Assembly: GCA_030617485.1 (NCBI GenBank)
Contig: JAUWVK010000001.1
Location: 1-37,342, forward strand
DNA from: Gammaproteobacteria bacterium
GTDB taxonomy: Bacteria > Pseudomonadota > Gammaproteobacteria > SZUA-152
Length of the DNA stretch: 37,342 nucleotides
Direction: 5' to 3'
The notes beneath the pieces were generated by a model. The model was not told where the DNA came from and searched no databases. It was given only the letters and a program-made list of their open reading frames with translations. Below are positions 8,091 to 16,299 of this stretch, piece after piece. The translations under genes were made by a program, and so were the position numbers. How positions within the stretch are numbered: position 1 is the stretch's first letter; every line of letters starts with the position of its first letter.

Positions 8091-9017
8091 TCAGGAAGGC
8101 AGGAAGTCGATAGGATATGTCACTACCATTACTTCCACGCTGCGCGCACCGAAGTTTAATAGTTTCACACGTGCCACTAATTTTCTTTCCAGTTTCTTGT
8201 TGTTCAATTCAGAAGAAATCACCTTGCAAGATGTTACGCGCCCGGATGGGGCTATAGTGATCTCAAGCACTACCTTACCCTGTAAGGTAGGATCTTTACG
8301 AAGAGCGCGACTGTACAAAGAGTAGATAGCACCCTTATTTCTGTCAAATACCAGAGAAACTTCTTCGTAGGTTCGTGAAGGTTTACCAGACCCACCACGG
8401 GAACTTACCTTTGGTCCTGCCCTGGCAATCATGTCGACAGGACTTTCGACCTGAGTCGTTTGACGACCCGCCAAAGAGCTTCTTCCAACACCACTACTAA
8501 GTTGTGAGGTATCAATACCACCACTACCTGATGGCCCTGCGGTCAGGATATTTCTTTTTGAAATTTTTGCGGCAGCCACTCCTTTGGCCAGACGCCTATT
8601 CTTGTCGAGCGCTATTATTGGAGCATCCCGCAAATCAGCAAGCTCATCTGAAAATGCCAGCAAGCCGGCACTAGCAGCTTTTTTTCGAGCTTCAGCTACT
8701 TTGTCTACCTTGGGCTTTTCTTTCTTTTTCTCTTTTTTCTTCTTTTCTTTCTTTTTCTCTTTTTTCTTTTCTTTCTTTTTTTCTATTTTTTTAGGCACTG
8801 GTTTAGGTTTTTGCTTTTCCAGCAATAATTGCGCCAAACGAGGGGGGAGTTCTTCAACTTTATATTTATCCACCTCTGGCAAAGAAATAAACGGAATTCC
8901 TGCACTAAAGACAAATGCCAACGCCATGGTTATAGCGAGTATTTTTCTGAATTTACCTTCGTCTTCTGGCAGGCGAGTCCAGGGCAGGTTAAATGAGCGA
9001 TAAACTAACGCAGTCAC
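8091..9017 (-). CDS. TonB-like protein with AgmX/PglI-type C-terminal domain
   Basis: The 308-residue product has a short cytoplasmic N-terminus, one membrane helix at about 25-46, a Lys/Glu-rich arm at about 68-112 and a C-terminal domain at about 215-308 ('DRNKGAIYSLYSRALRKDP', 'GKVVLEITIAPSGRVTSCKV'), which matches the TonB-like domain of Myxococcus AgmX/PglI (GltJ/GltG) proteins. I infer that it carries motion or force from the ExbB-ExbD complex encoded just upstream to something in the periplasm or outer membrane. The charged arm contains two exact copies of KKKEKKKEK (residues 84-101). It is the last gene of the nine-gene cluster, six bases after the second exbD. No receptor gene is adjacent. 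Confidence 0.85.
   Translation of the reverse strand: MTALVYRSFNLPWTRLPEDEGKFRKILAITMALAFVFSAGIPFISLPEVDKYKVEELPPRLAQLLLEKQKPKPVPKKIEKKKEKKKEKKKEKKKKEKKKEKPKVDKVAEARKKAASAGLLAFSDELADLRDAPIIALDKNRRLAKGVAAAKISKRNILTAGPSGSGGIDTSQLSSGVGRSSLAGRQTTQVESPVDMIARAGPKVSSRGGSGKPSRTYEEVSLVFDRNKGAIYSLYSRALRKDPTLQGKVVLEITIAPSGRVTSCKVISSELNNKKLERKLVARVKLLNFGARSVEVMVVTYPIDFLPS
8715..8784 (-). repeat. 70-base homopurine tract with two exact 27-bp tandem copies
   Basis: On the plus strand 8715-8784 contains only C and T. Bases 8715-8741 and 8742-8768 are identical 27-mers, followed by a partial, degenerate third copy. The tract lies inside the AgmX-like gene and encodes its Lys/Glu arm. A unit of 27 bases keeps the frame when copies are gained or lost. 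Confidence 0.85.
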
Positions 9018-9023
9018 AGCCGT

Positions 9024-9530
9024 TTACCCTTTATCCCGTTTACGCAAAACAGCTAGTGAAATATTGGTGTAATTTGCCTTGGTACAGGTCAGCATTATTT
9101 TTTTCAGTAGCGCAAATGGGATCTTTTTATCGCCCATAATGGTAACTTCACGGGGAAATGGCTTCCCATCCACGGTTGTCTTACGCACAGTCCGTTTAGC
9201 CAACCGTAATAACTCATCCTTTAGCGGCTTAATCTCAACATTACTGGTTAGCACCACATCTGACACTAAAGCGACTCTTCTTCCCTGAACAATAATATCC
9301 TTCTCTCCAACAACGATAACCACAGTCTCTTTTGGCAATTGGTCGGAAACAGATTCAGGAAGCTTTATTTGTTTTGCACTTGGCAAATCCTGAACTGATG
9401 AAGAGCTGACTAACAGGAAAAACACCAGGATAGTAAAGATGTCCATCAGGGACACCATATTCAAAGTAGCATTGCGTTTGGTGCGGGCATGATGCCGTAC
9501 CATGCGTTTAGCGCGACGTGATTCACTCAT
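9024..9530 (-). CDS. ExbD/TolR-family protein, canonical Asp form (second copy)
   Basis: The 168-residue biopolymer-transport protein has a basic N-terminus, a single membrane helix at about 22-42 ('NMVSLMDIFTILVFFLLV') and a periplasmic domain. Asp30 aligns with the proton-path aspartate of E. coli ExbD (Asp25) and TolR (Asp23). With ExbB it should form a proton-driven motor in the inner membrane. Its start overlaps the stop of the preceding exbD by four bases (ATGA), so the two are translationally coupled. It differs greatly from the first copy outside the helix and is not a recent duplicate. Confidence 0.88.
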   Translation of the reverse strand: MSESRRAKRMVRHHARTKRNATLNMVSLMDIFTILVFFLLVSSSSVQDLPSAKQIKLPESVSDQLPKETVVIVVGEKDIIVQGRRVALVSDVVLTSNVEIKPLKDELLRLAKRTVRKTTVDGKPFPREVTIMGDKKIPFALLKKIMLTCTKANYTNISLAVLRKRDKG

Positions 9531-10021
9531 GGTGCATCACCTATAGCAATTAGTGGGAATAGTTCTTTTGTTACAACTGATGCAACTTCCACCACCTTAA
9601 CTTCGCGAACCGTATCCATTGCTTTAACCAGTAGCTCATATTCAATATTTGGCTCTAGCAAAATACTTATAGCTTTCTTGTCTGGGTATCGTGTTTTTAC
9701 CTTCACTAAAAGATCAGACAATGCTGTAAAGTCATGCTTGCCATCAACTTTCTTAATCACCTTTAAAACACCACCAATCGAATCCGCTACAACCAATCTA
9801 TCCTTGCGCACAATCACTTCGAAATTACGGACTTTCTTTTGGTCTTTATTTGCCTGTGATTTCGAATCTGGCGGGAGATTAAGCTCCAAAATGCTGAATT
9901 GCGAAAATGCAGCCGACAGCAGCAAGAAGGGGATAAGCACCACCATTAAATTCATAAAGGCGGTAACATCAAGCTCCGGCACATTGCGACGAGCACGTCT
10001 GACGCGTTTTCTAACTGACAT
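9527..10021 (-). CDS. ExbD/TolR-family protein with Asn in place of the key Asp (first copy)
   Basis: The 164-residue ExbD-like protein has the helix 'LDVTAFMNLMVVLIPFLLL' (about 17-36). Aligning 'DVTAFMN' with 'NVTPFID' of E. coli ExbD places Asn24 at the position of Asp25, the residue that carries protons in ExbD, TolR and MotB. Asp18 is six residues earlier, at the membrane border, and is not an obvious substitute. The periplasmic part has the usual ExbD fold pattern ('RYPDKKAISILLEPNIEYE'). It begins 15 bases after exbB and overlaps the second exbD by four bases. I infer a structural partner that pairs with the Asp-bearing copy. Confidence 0.86.
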   Translation of the reverse strand: MSVRKRVRRARRNVPELDVTAFMNLMVVLIPFLLLSAAFSQFSILELNLPPDSKSQANKDQKKVRNFEVIVRKDRLVVADSIGGVLKVIKKVDGKHDFTALSDLLVKVKTRYPDKKAISILLEPNIEYELLVKAMDTVREVKVVEVASVVTKELFPLIAIGDAP

Positions 10022-10036
10022 ACGAAGTCGTTCCGC

Positions 10037-10693
10037 TTAGTCTGCGCTACGTGCGGATTCTTTACGATACTCGGTGATCGAGTTCAGGAACTTCACCGTT
10101 GCCATTTCCATACTGTCGACTATTTCAGTTGTCTTGGTTTGCAGCACGGTAAACATCAGCAACAATGGAATGGCTGCCATCAAACCAAAAGCTGTGGTAT
10201 TCATAGCAACGGAGATACTGGCAGAAAGCAAATCGGCTTTATCCGCGGGGTTGGCATTTGCTACTGCATTAAAAGCCTGAATCAGACCAATGATCGTACC
10301 CAGCAAACCTAACAACGTAGCAATGTTTGCAAAAGTAGCAAGATAATGTGTGCGCTTTTCTAAACGGGGGATAACTTCCATTAAACCTTCTTCCATCGCT
10401 ATTTCTATGTCATCACGGCGCTTGGTCACCTGCAAACGGCTCAAGCCGTACGACATAATTTTGCCCACCTCGGATTTCGAGCGGCTACTGATTGCCATCG
10501 CCTGTTTGTAATTGCTGGATTTAACTAACGGGGTTAATTTATTCCACATACTGCGGTTTTTTTGCTTGGCCAAAGTAAGATAAACATACCGCTCAATGGC
10601 AATAGCGGCGCCCAACGCAAATACCAACATGATGGGATACATAAACGCCCCACCCTCCTGGAAAAATTTTACGATCGCGTTAAAGACATCCAT
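10037..10693 (-). CDS. MotA/TolQ/ExbB proton channel family protein
   Basis: This 218-residue ExbB/TolQ homologue has three membrane helices at about 16-38, 118-140 and 158-185, with the cytoplasmic domain between the first two. 'LLGLLGTIIGLIQAF' and 'SVAMNTTAFGLMAAIP' are the two family blocks holding the conserved pore threonines (Thr133, Thr166/167). The Glu found before the second threonine in E. coli ExbB is absent, as in many relatives. The frame extends upstream to 10777, but the ATG at 10693 is preceded by AAGGAGA at the right distance and matches the family N-terminus. It is the pentameric stator-like ring of the proposed motor, read just before the two exbD genes. Confidence 0.9.
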   Translation of the reverse strand: MDVFNAIVKFFQEGGAFMYPIMLVFALGAAIAIERYVYLTLAKQKNRSMWNKLTPLVKSSNYKQAMAISSRSKSEVGKIMSYGLSRLQVTKRRDDIEIAMEEGLMEVIPRLEKRTHYLATFANIATLLGLLGTIIGLIQAFNAVANANPADKADLLSASISVAMNTTAFGLMAAIPLLLMFTVLQTKTTEIVDSMEMATVKFLNSITEYRKESARSAD

Positions 10694-10698
10694 ACAGT

Positions 10699-10705
10699 TC
10701 TCCTT
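10699..10705 (-). promoter_or_regulatory. Strong ribosome-binding site fixing the exbB start
   Basis: AAGGAGA on the minus strand, five bases before the ATG at 10693, decides against the 28-codon longer frame that begins at 10777. Confidence 0.75.
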
Positions 10706-10855
10706 AAATTGCAACTGTTTTGTATATACCAGTTTTGACATGAGCCGATATGTGCCAGAATCTAAATTTCTGGACAAAATTCAATGCTTTACTATGTCAT
10801 AGTTCAAAAACGAATTGTTGATTGATTTCACATTTCTTGAATATTATTTCTGTAA

Positions 10856-10884
10856 AACAGATATTCGTTTTATCAATATCTGTT
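10856..10884. repeat. 10-bp perfect inverted repeat in the gap before exbB
   Basis: AACAGATATT (10856-10865) and AATATCTGTT (10875-10884) are exact complements separated by nine bases. The site lies in the roughly 300-base non-coding gap (10694-10998) between the small secreted-protein gene and exbB, otherwise AT-rich without a frame I can support. It could be a regulator site for a second promoter or a weak mRNA hairpin; the AT-rich stem and only four following T bases make a strong terminator unlikely. Confidence 0.5.
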
Positions 10885-10998
10885 ATAACCACCAAACACT
10901 CACATTTAAGTCATTAATCGCACCGCTTATCTCAGCATGCATTCTCAGAGCCAAAAACCGGGTCATCACATATCTTCTTCAGAGCCAGCGGCCAAACT

Positions 10999-11316
10999 TT
11001 ACTTAACTTTAGCTGCCTCGCCATAAAGCATCCCATAGTACTGTACCTGTCTACGAAATACGTCTCTGTCCAGGGCTTCCATTTCCGTATCAAACGATTT
11101 GCTACCCGCACTCACCGACAAGATTCCAAGGCGAGCACTCTTCCAGGGCACAATGTATAGAACCTTTGGTAATTCCCGGCTACCCTTTATGGAAGTACCA
11201 TCAAGTTCGATCCTGTCTTCTGCTGAAACGCTCGCAATCACCCCTACAGTGATAAACAGGCAAACAAACAATAAGAAAGCTATTTTTCTACTCTTCGCCC
11301 TAGATCGATTATCCAT
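10999..11316 (-). CDS. Small secreted protein of unknown function in the motor cluster
   Basis: The 105-residue product has a basic start, a hydrophobic stretch ('IAFLLFVCLFITVGVIASVSA', residues 12-32) ending in a signal-peptidase-like A-x-A site (SVSA-ED), and a mature part of about 70 residues. I recognise no domain. The mature part has a Trp/Arg segment ('VPWKSARLG') and a C-terminal segment of charged helix. Its start overlaps the end of the TPR lipoprotein gene by 37 bases, so it is part of the same transcript. The overlap and conserved reading suggest a genuine small periplasmic partner, but function is unknown. Confidence 0.68.
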   Translation of the reverse strand: MDNRSRAKSRKIAFLLFVCLFITVGVIASVSAEDRIELDGTSIKGSRELPKVLYIVPWKSARLGILSVSAGSKSFDTEMEALDRDVFRRQVQYYGMLYGEAAKVK

Positions 11317-11873
11317 CCATTTACCTTCCTGTCTTCTTCTTTAGTCAATTCTTGGTATCGTTTGTAGTGTTTCAGGGCTTCCGATAATTCGCCCATGTAT
11401 AACTCAAGCAAAATACCGTAATTAAGATGAGCATAGGCGTAATCAGGATCGGCCTGCAAGGCCTTCACATAATAGTCTTGCGCCTGTTTAAACTCACCTT
11501 TCTCCCGGCTAATAATACCGAGGTAATTCAAACTAACAACACTATCCGGATTTATCTCCAATGCGTTCTCAAATGCCATTACTGCTTCTTTAATTTTTCC
11601 ATCACGATAATAAAGGATGCCCAAATTATTGTGTGGCCCGGAATACTCCGGATAATCTTTGATAAGTTTATTAAACTGTTTTTCAGCTTTTGATGTATTA
11701 CCGGCACGCATTGAAATCAAGGCCATCTCATAGGCAATCGTAACCTTTGGATCCACGCTTGGACGTACTTTTTCCGCTGCCCTGCCTTTTCCTGACAGAC
11801 CACCAGAACCTGTTGTTACACAGCCTGTCACCATCAAAGCCAGGGCAAGCATTAATATAATTTTAGTATTCAT
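11280..11873 (-). CDS. TPR lipoprotein
   Basis: The 197-residue product has a lipoprotein signal 'MNTKIILMLALALMVTGC' with lipobox L-M-V-T-G-C and a modified Cys at 18. Several tetratricopeptide repeats follow from about residue 45 ('GPHNNLGILYYRDGKIKEA', 'SVVSLNYLGIISREKGEFK', 'YAHLNYGILLELYMGE'). It is probably anchored to the outer or inner membrane facing the periplasm and serves as a protein-binding scaffold. The open frame begins at 11912, but the ATG at 11873 is preceded by CGGAG and gives a clean signal peptide. It sits 80 bases after the long TPR gene. It resembles short PilF-like or GltE/AglT-like TPR lipoproteins in form; no closer assignment is possible. Confidence 0.85.
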   Translation of the reverse strand: MNTKIILMLALALMVTGCVTTGSGGLSGKGRAAEKVRPSVDPKVTIAYEMALISMRAGNTSKAEKQFNKLIKDYPEYSGPHNNLGILYYRDGKIKEAVMAFENALEINPDSVVSLNYLGIISREKGEFKQAQDYYVKALQADPDYAYAHLNYGILLELYMGELSEALKHYKRYQELTKEEDRKVNGWIIDLGRRVEK

Positions 11874-11953
11874 TAATCGAGTCTCCGGGCATAGTTGTGT
11901 ACAACTTAGCAATTCTAGCCGAATTGATATGATGATTCGAAGATGAATAAATA

Positions 11954-14803
11954 TTAATAATAAATAAATCGTGCAACGGATTCACTCTTCTCTGCTTTAG
12001 AATAACGCACCGGACTAAGACTCTTTAACTTTCCCAAACTCTTTTCAATCCATTTATCATAAGTGCCACCTGCAATTCGACCTATATTTGTTTCATGAAT
12101 ATTAATGGACTTTTCTTCAAAGGGGTAGGCTTGCTCTTCGAGCAGAATATCGTATTGTTCCAGCTCCTCCCCAGACAAACCCGCTGGGCGTTCGGATTCT
12201 ATCAATTCTCGCCCAAACTCATTATAAATTTCTGCTAACCAATAGACAGATGCCGTCGTAACTTCTGCTATTCCATAATCTGCCGCAGCAGTATAAGCGT
12301 CAACCGCCGCTTTCATCTTCTGCTTCTTACGCTTCAGGTTCTTTTTAAGAGGCTTAACCAGCCTGATACTTTGAAACGATTTCATTGTTGGCTCTGCTAA
12401 CTCAAACGCTGCTTTAGCGGCAAGATATTGGGTTCGTGGAGTACTCTCTGATTTGTTAGATTTATCACGTCGTATAATTTCACCCAACCAATAATGGCGA
12501 TCATTTTCTGCGCCTTTTTTCAAGTAAATATCGGCCAGCTTTTGACGTGCTTCTGTTGCCTGTTCCATTGGTTTCGGGAATGTACCTACATATCTCTTTA
12601 GACCGGTTATTAGCTGGTTGTCAGCGCCTGCTTTTTCATACAACTCAATTGCCTGCCAAAGCGCTGCACTCTTATCTGCCGGATTGCTCTTATTTTTTGA
12701 AACATCTTCCAGCTCGCTTGCAGCCTTTACGTACTGCTTAGTCTCAAGGTACGCAACAACCAAATTTTCAGGTATTCGTTGAGTTAATGAATGATTAGGA
12801 TGCATCTTACGAAACTCAAGGAGTTTTTCCGTTGCGCCTTTCCAGTCTTTTGCTGTCAACATACTGGTCGCAATATCAAATTTCGCTGCAACAACAACAG
12901 ATGAGCCTGGAGAAACCTTACTAACGCGAGCGAACTGTGTGATGGCGGCCTGCAGATTACCCTTGGATCGCATGTATTCGCCCTGTTTATAGACGGCAGC
13001 GGCCAGACCTTCCTTTAATGCCTTTCTGTTTTTATCTTTTTTAGTCGTCAAGCTAAGCGCTACTTTATAAGCAACTTCCGCCCGGGTGTAGTCACCCTTT
13101 TCAAACTCGGAACGCGCTATTATATTCCACGCCACGCGACGTGAATTTGACTTAGGTCCGCCAGACAACTCCAGAATCTGACGGGCTGCTACTGACGCCT
13201 GACCATATTTTTTCAACGCAAACATATCCTGGGCAGCTTTCGTTAACACACCTGCTGATCTTTTATCATCTGGGAATTTTTTACCAAATCGCAAAGCACT
13301 ACCCACAGCCATACGGCTCCAGGTTTCCTTCATTTTTCCCTGTGATTTTTTTTCTAGCTCGACGTAAGCAAGAATCGCTGCATAGCCAGCTTCTGCATTG
13401 TTTCCGAAACGTCGATACTGATACGCGGTTTTTTCATACTCACTAGCCGCCACTTCAAACTGACCAGCCTCGAATAACAATTCTGCATAAAGAAAATTCA
13501 ATTTTTGTGCGTTTTTTCTTTGACCAAACCATTTTAAATGTTGCCGATACAGCAAAAAGGCATGCTGATAACTCTCCATTTTTTTGTTTTTCTGTGCGGC
13601 CGCATGATAGTGCCTGACAACATCTTCTGAGTTCTTACTCAACGCACTTTTCAAACCAACTAAAATCGTATCTTCATGTTCCTGGTAATACTCCCAGTAT
13701 TTACCATTGACACGATAGCGTTTTATAAAATTCTCTTTAAGTTCAATAAGCGTACTGGCAAAACCTGCAGAAGCGTATGCTTCAATAGCCTTAAGATCAA
13801 AAACATAAGCTTTTTCGTGAAAAGGATATACTCTAGAAAACGCAGTATAAGTATCGGACGCATCTTTTACCCTGCCTTTATCAACATAAAATTCGGCCAA
13901 TTGTTGATAAATACGAATTTCATAATCTTGATGCCCAGATTTTTCAAAATGCTCCTTAATAGCGCCTGCCCCGCCCGTTTCATTAAAACTAAGCGTCACC
14001 GCACGAAATACATCGCCAACCAATTCTGCATCCCCGCGGCTTAATTTAGCTTTACCGCTAACAGGGTCCTTGCTTGCATTCTTAAATTTACGGTCAATCA
14101 AACCAAGAAAAGAACCCAAAGCCTGCTTATATTTCGCCTGTCTAAATAACGACCAACCTCGCTTGGTTAATGCCTTATCGTAGTACACTGAGCCTGGGCT
14201 GGTTTTCATTACCTGGCTATATGAAAGCCCTGCATTCTTGAATTGACGCAAATCAAACATTAACTCACCACGGCGAAAATATAACTCATCTCGATTTACC
14301 GCATCAGGGGAAATACTCAAAAGATTAGTCAACGCAAGCACAGCTTTTTTCTGTTTACCTGCTTGCTCATAAGCTTTTGATATCTGATACAACAATCCCG
14401 CTGTTTGAGCGCCATTACCTGATATCTTTATCGCATCCTCGTAAAGTTTAATGGCTCCACGGTAGGTTATATCTTTTAAAGTTTGCACATCCGCATCGAC
14501 ATCTCCTTTACCCTGACTAAACACTTCCATTTGTTTTTGAAAACGTTCCTCACTGCGATCCATTTCTAGATCTGCTAATCGGCGCAAAGCCTCAACTTTC
14601 TGCGTCCGCCCCTTCGCTCCAGCCATAAACTCCCAATAATTGTCCATGGCTTTATCGCGAGCACCAACGACCGGGGCATCAGCTTCAATTTTAATATCGA
14701 GCTCGCCTAAATCATTCAAATCACCCAGAGTTTCCTGTTTCTCTGTCGAAGCACAGGCTGATAAAAATAGTGCAATAACGATTAGGAGGTAAACATTCTT
14801 CAT
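11954..14803 (-). CDS. Large TPR-repeat lipoprotein
   Basis: The 949-residue product has a lipoprotein signal 'MKNVYLLIVIALFLSAC' (lipobox L-S-A-C, Cys17) and then helical repeats along nearly the whole chain. Examples are 'AGLLYQISKAYEQAGKQKK', 'YFRRGELMFDLRQFKNAG' and 'ARSEFEKGDYTRAEVAYK', which fit TPR units. Such a long alpha-solenoid could span much of the periplasm. The ATG overlaps the stop of the upstream TPR gene by four bases. In layout it recalls the TPR-rich Glt proteins of Myxococcus, but I cannot show homology beyond the repeat type. It is the largest component of the cluster. Confidence 0.85.
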   Translation of the reverse strand: MKNVYLLIVIALFLSACASTEKQETLGDLNDLGELDIKIEADAPVVGARDKAMDNYWEFMAGAKGRTQKVEALRRLADLEMDRSEERFQKQMEVFSQGKGDVDADVQTLKDITYRGAIKLYEDAIKISGNGAQTAGLLYQISKAYEQAGKQKKAVLALTNLLSISPDAVNRDELYFRRGELMFDLRQFKNAGLSYSQVMKTSPGSVYYDKALTKRGWSLFRQAKYKQALGSFLGLIDRKFKNASKDPVSGKAKLSRGDAELVGDVFRAVTLSFNETGGAGAIKEHFEKSGHQDYEIRIYQQLAEFYVDKGRVKDASDTYTAFSRVYPFHEKAYVFDLKAIEAYASAGFASTLIELKENFIKRYRVNGKYWEYYQEHEDTILVGLKSALSKNSEDVVRHYHAAAQKNKKMESYQHAFLLYRQHLKWFGQRKNAQKLNFLYAELLFEAGQFEVAASEYEKTAYQYRRFGNNAEAGYAAILAYVELEKKSQGKMKETWSRMAVGSALRFGKKFPDDKRSAGVLTKAAQDMFALKKYGQASVAARQILELSGGPKSNSRRVAWNIIARSEFEKGDYTRAEVAYKVALSLTTKKDKNRKALKEGLAAAVYKQGEYMRSKGNLQAAITQFARVSKVSPGSSVVVAAKFDIATSMLTAKDWKGATEKLLEFRKMHPNHSLTQRIPENLVVAYLETKQYVKAASELEDVSKNKSNPADKSAALWQAIELYEKAGADNQLITGLKRYVGTFPKPMEQATEARQKLADIYLKKGAENDRHYWLGEIIRRDKSNKSESTPRTQYLAAKAAFELAEPTMKSFQSIRLVKPLKKNLKRKKQKMKAAVDAYTAAADYGIAEVTTASVYWLAEIYNEFGRELIESERPAGLSGEELEQYDILLEEQAYPFEEKSINIHETNIGRIAGGTYDKWIEKSLGKLKSLSPVRYSKAEKSESVARFIYY

Positions 14804-16296
14804 TTACCATTCCCCCAACGCTTGGCTGCATAATCATAAAGCTGGGCCATGGAAAATCGTGCGTCAGCGGCATAACTTACTAATCGTTGTTTCCTATTAT
14901 CCAGTTCTTTTAGTGACACTATTTTTAGGTGATCACGCAACTGGTCCACCAAACCCACTAATCGGGATTGAAGATTCACTATACGTTTTGACATAGAACG
15001 TTTTTGTTGGGGTGACATATCACTACTGTCATCGATTTCGGATGACCATTGTTCCAACTTGCCCAACGACATACGCACCTGGGCATAATTTTTTAATGCT
15101 TCCTGAAATTCATGGGTGGCAAATAGCTGCCATAAGTAACGACCGCCCGGTGTATCTGGCAATCTGGTTACAAACCACTGGTCGTCTTTGCTTTGACTAC
15201 CAACCGTGCGAGCAAGACTATCGACTAACAGCCCATTATTGACTGTATTTTTAGCTTGATTAACTTGCTCCAGCTCTTTTTTATAGACATCCAACGCTTC
15301 CTGATAATATTGCAGCGCTTGTTTGTACCCACTGAGTTTCCCAAAAGCAAAGGGGACTGCTAACAAAGCATCCTGAACTGACGGATCACTGGCGTCTCGT
15401 TTTATTAATTTCAACCATGGAACCAGGGATTTTTTGTGTTTATCCTGGGCAGAATAAACGCGCCCCAAACCTAATAGTGCCTTGCTCGACATCGGCCCCT
15501 GTAAACGAGTTTTCACGAAATACTGTTGAGCCTTTTCTGCATCCTGTTTACCAAGATAATCATAAGCGAGGGTTAAATTAGCTTTATCGCGCAACGATTG
15601 GCTTTCTTCATCAACCGCGGGCATTTCCCCCAACTCTTCTAACAACTTTCGCCCTTCCTCAACCTGTCCTTTCTGAAACAAAGCCACACCTAAATTAAAA
15701 CGTCCGTAGGTTGCCCACACCGACTTCTCACTTAACTGTTGAACCAGTGATTTTTTACCTAACTGTTTTAAAATAACCACTGCCTCGTCATACCGCTGTT
15801 GTTCCATTAATAACATTGATGAAAGCAACAGGCGCTCCTGCTGTGCTGCATCAGGCAAATCCCCCTTAATTCGCTGAAGAGATTTAAGCGCTTCGCGGCC
15901 CCGGCCTCCTTGATACTGAACCCACGCCAGGTTGTACCAGGCCAGATTGCGTACGTCCTGAGACTGATTGCTCTCACCCAGTGTTTTAAAAATATCTGCG
16001 GCTTTGTAATGTGAACCGTAACTCAAATACATCCCGCCCAGCACCAGTTGCGCCTGAGCCGATTGATCTCTCACACGCCCCTGTTTTTGATCCGCCAGTA
16101 GCTGGGTAATTGCAGCAAATGGATCTCCCATAAGACCATCGTATTGCGCAGCTCGAACATGCGGATCTTTAATATGTTCCCAGGCAATGGGGGCAGCCGC
16201 GATAGGATTAGTGGCTGCCATCATTGTCAGGAAGCCTGTGGCAAGAATCCAACTGAATTTGAACCGATATGTGATAACACCGAAATCAGACAACAT
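14800..16296 (-). CDS. Secreted TPR-repeat protein
   Basis: The 498-residue protein has an N-terminal membrane/signal segment ('FSWILATGFLTMMAATNPIAAA', about 14-35, with AAA-AP as likely cleavage site) and TPR-like repeats through about residue 350 ('AWYNLAWVQYQGGRGREA', 'LGLGRVYSAQDKHKKSL', 'GYKQALQYYQEALDVY'). The last part is a helical region with coiled-coil character (about 395-475). I infer a periplasmic scaffold. It follows the first cluster gene by three bases and overlaps the large TPR lipoprotein by four, so all three are coupled. Confidence 0.84.
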   Translation of the reverse strand: MLSDFGVITYRFKFSWILATGFLTMMAATNPIAAAPIAWEHIKDPHVRAAQYDGLMGDPFAAITQLLADQKQGRVRDQSAQAQLVLGGMYLSYGSHYKAADIFKTLGESNQSQDVRNLAWYNLAWVQYQGGRGREALKSLQRIKGDLPDAAQQERLLLSSMLLMEQQRYDEAVVILKQLGKKSLVQQLSEKSVWATYGRFNLGVALFQKGQVEEGRKLLEELGEMPAVDEESQSLRDKANLTLAYDYLGKQDAEKAQQYFVKTRLQGPMSSKALLGLGRVYSAQDKHKKSLVPWLKLIKRDASDPSVQDALLAVPFAFGKLSGYKQALQYYQEALDVYKKELEQVNQAKNTVNNGLLVDSLARTVGSQSKDDQWFVTRLPDTPGGRYLWQLFATHEFQEALKNYAQVRMSLGKLEQWSSEIDDSSDMSPQQKRSMSKRIVNLQSRLVGLVDQLRDHLKIVSLKELDNRKQRLVSYAADARFSMAQLYDYAAKRWGNGK

Positions 16297-16299
16297 AAA

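Noticed and set aside
8584..9003. Plus-strand frame with a long Phe/Ser-rich stretch
   Set aside because: It is the complement of the Lys/Glu tract of the AgmX-like gene.
10694..10777. 28-residue N-terminal extension of ExbB
   Set aside because: A strong AAGGAGA site before the ATG at 10693 and the family N-terminus support the shorter form.
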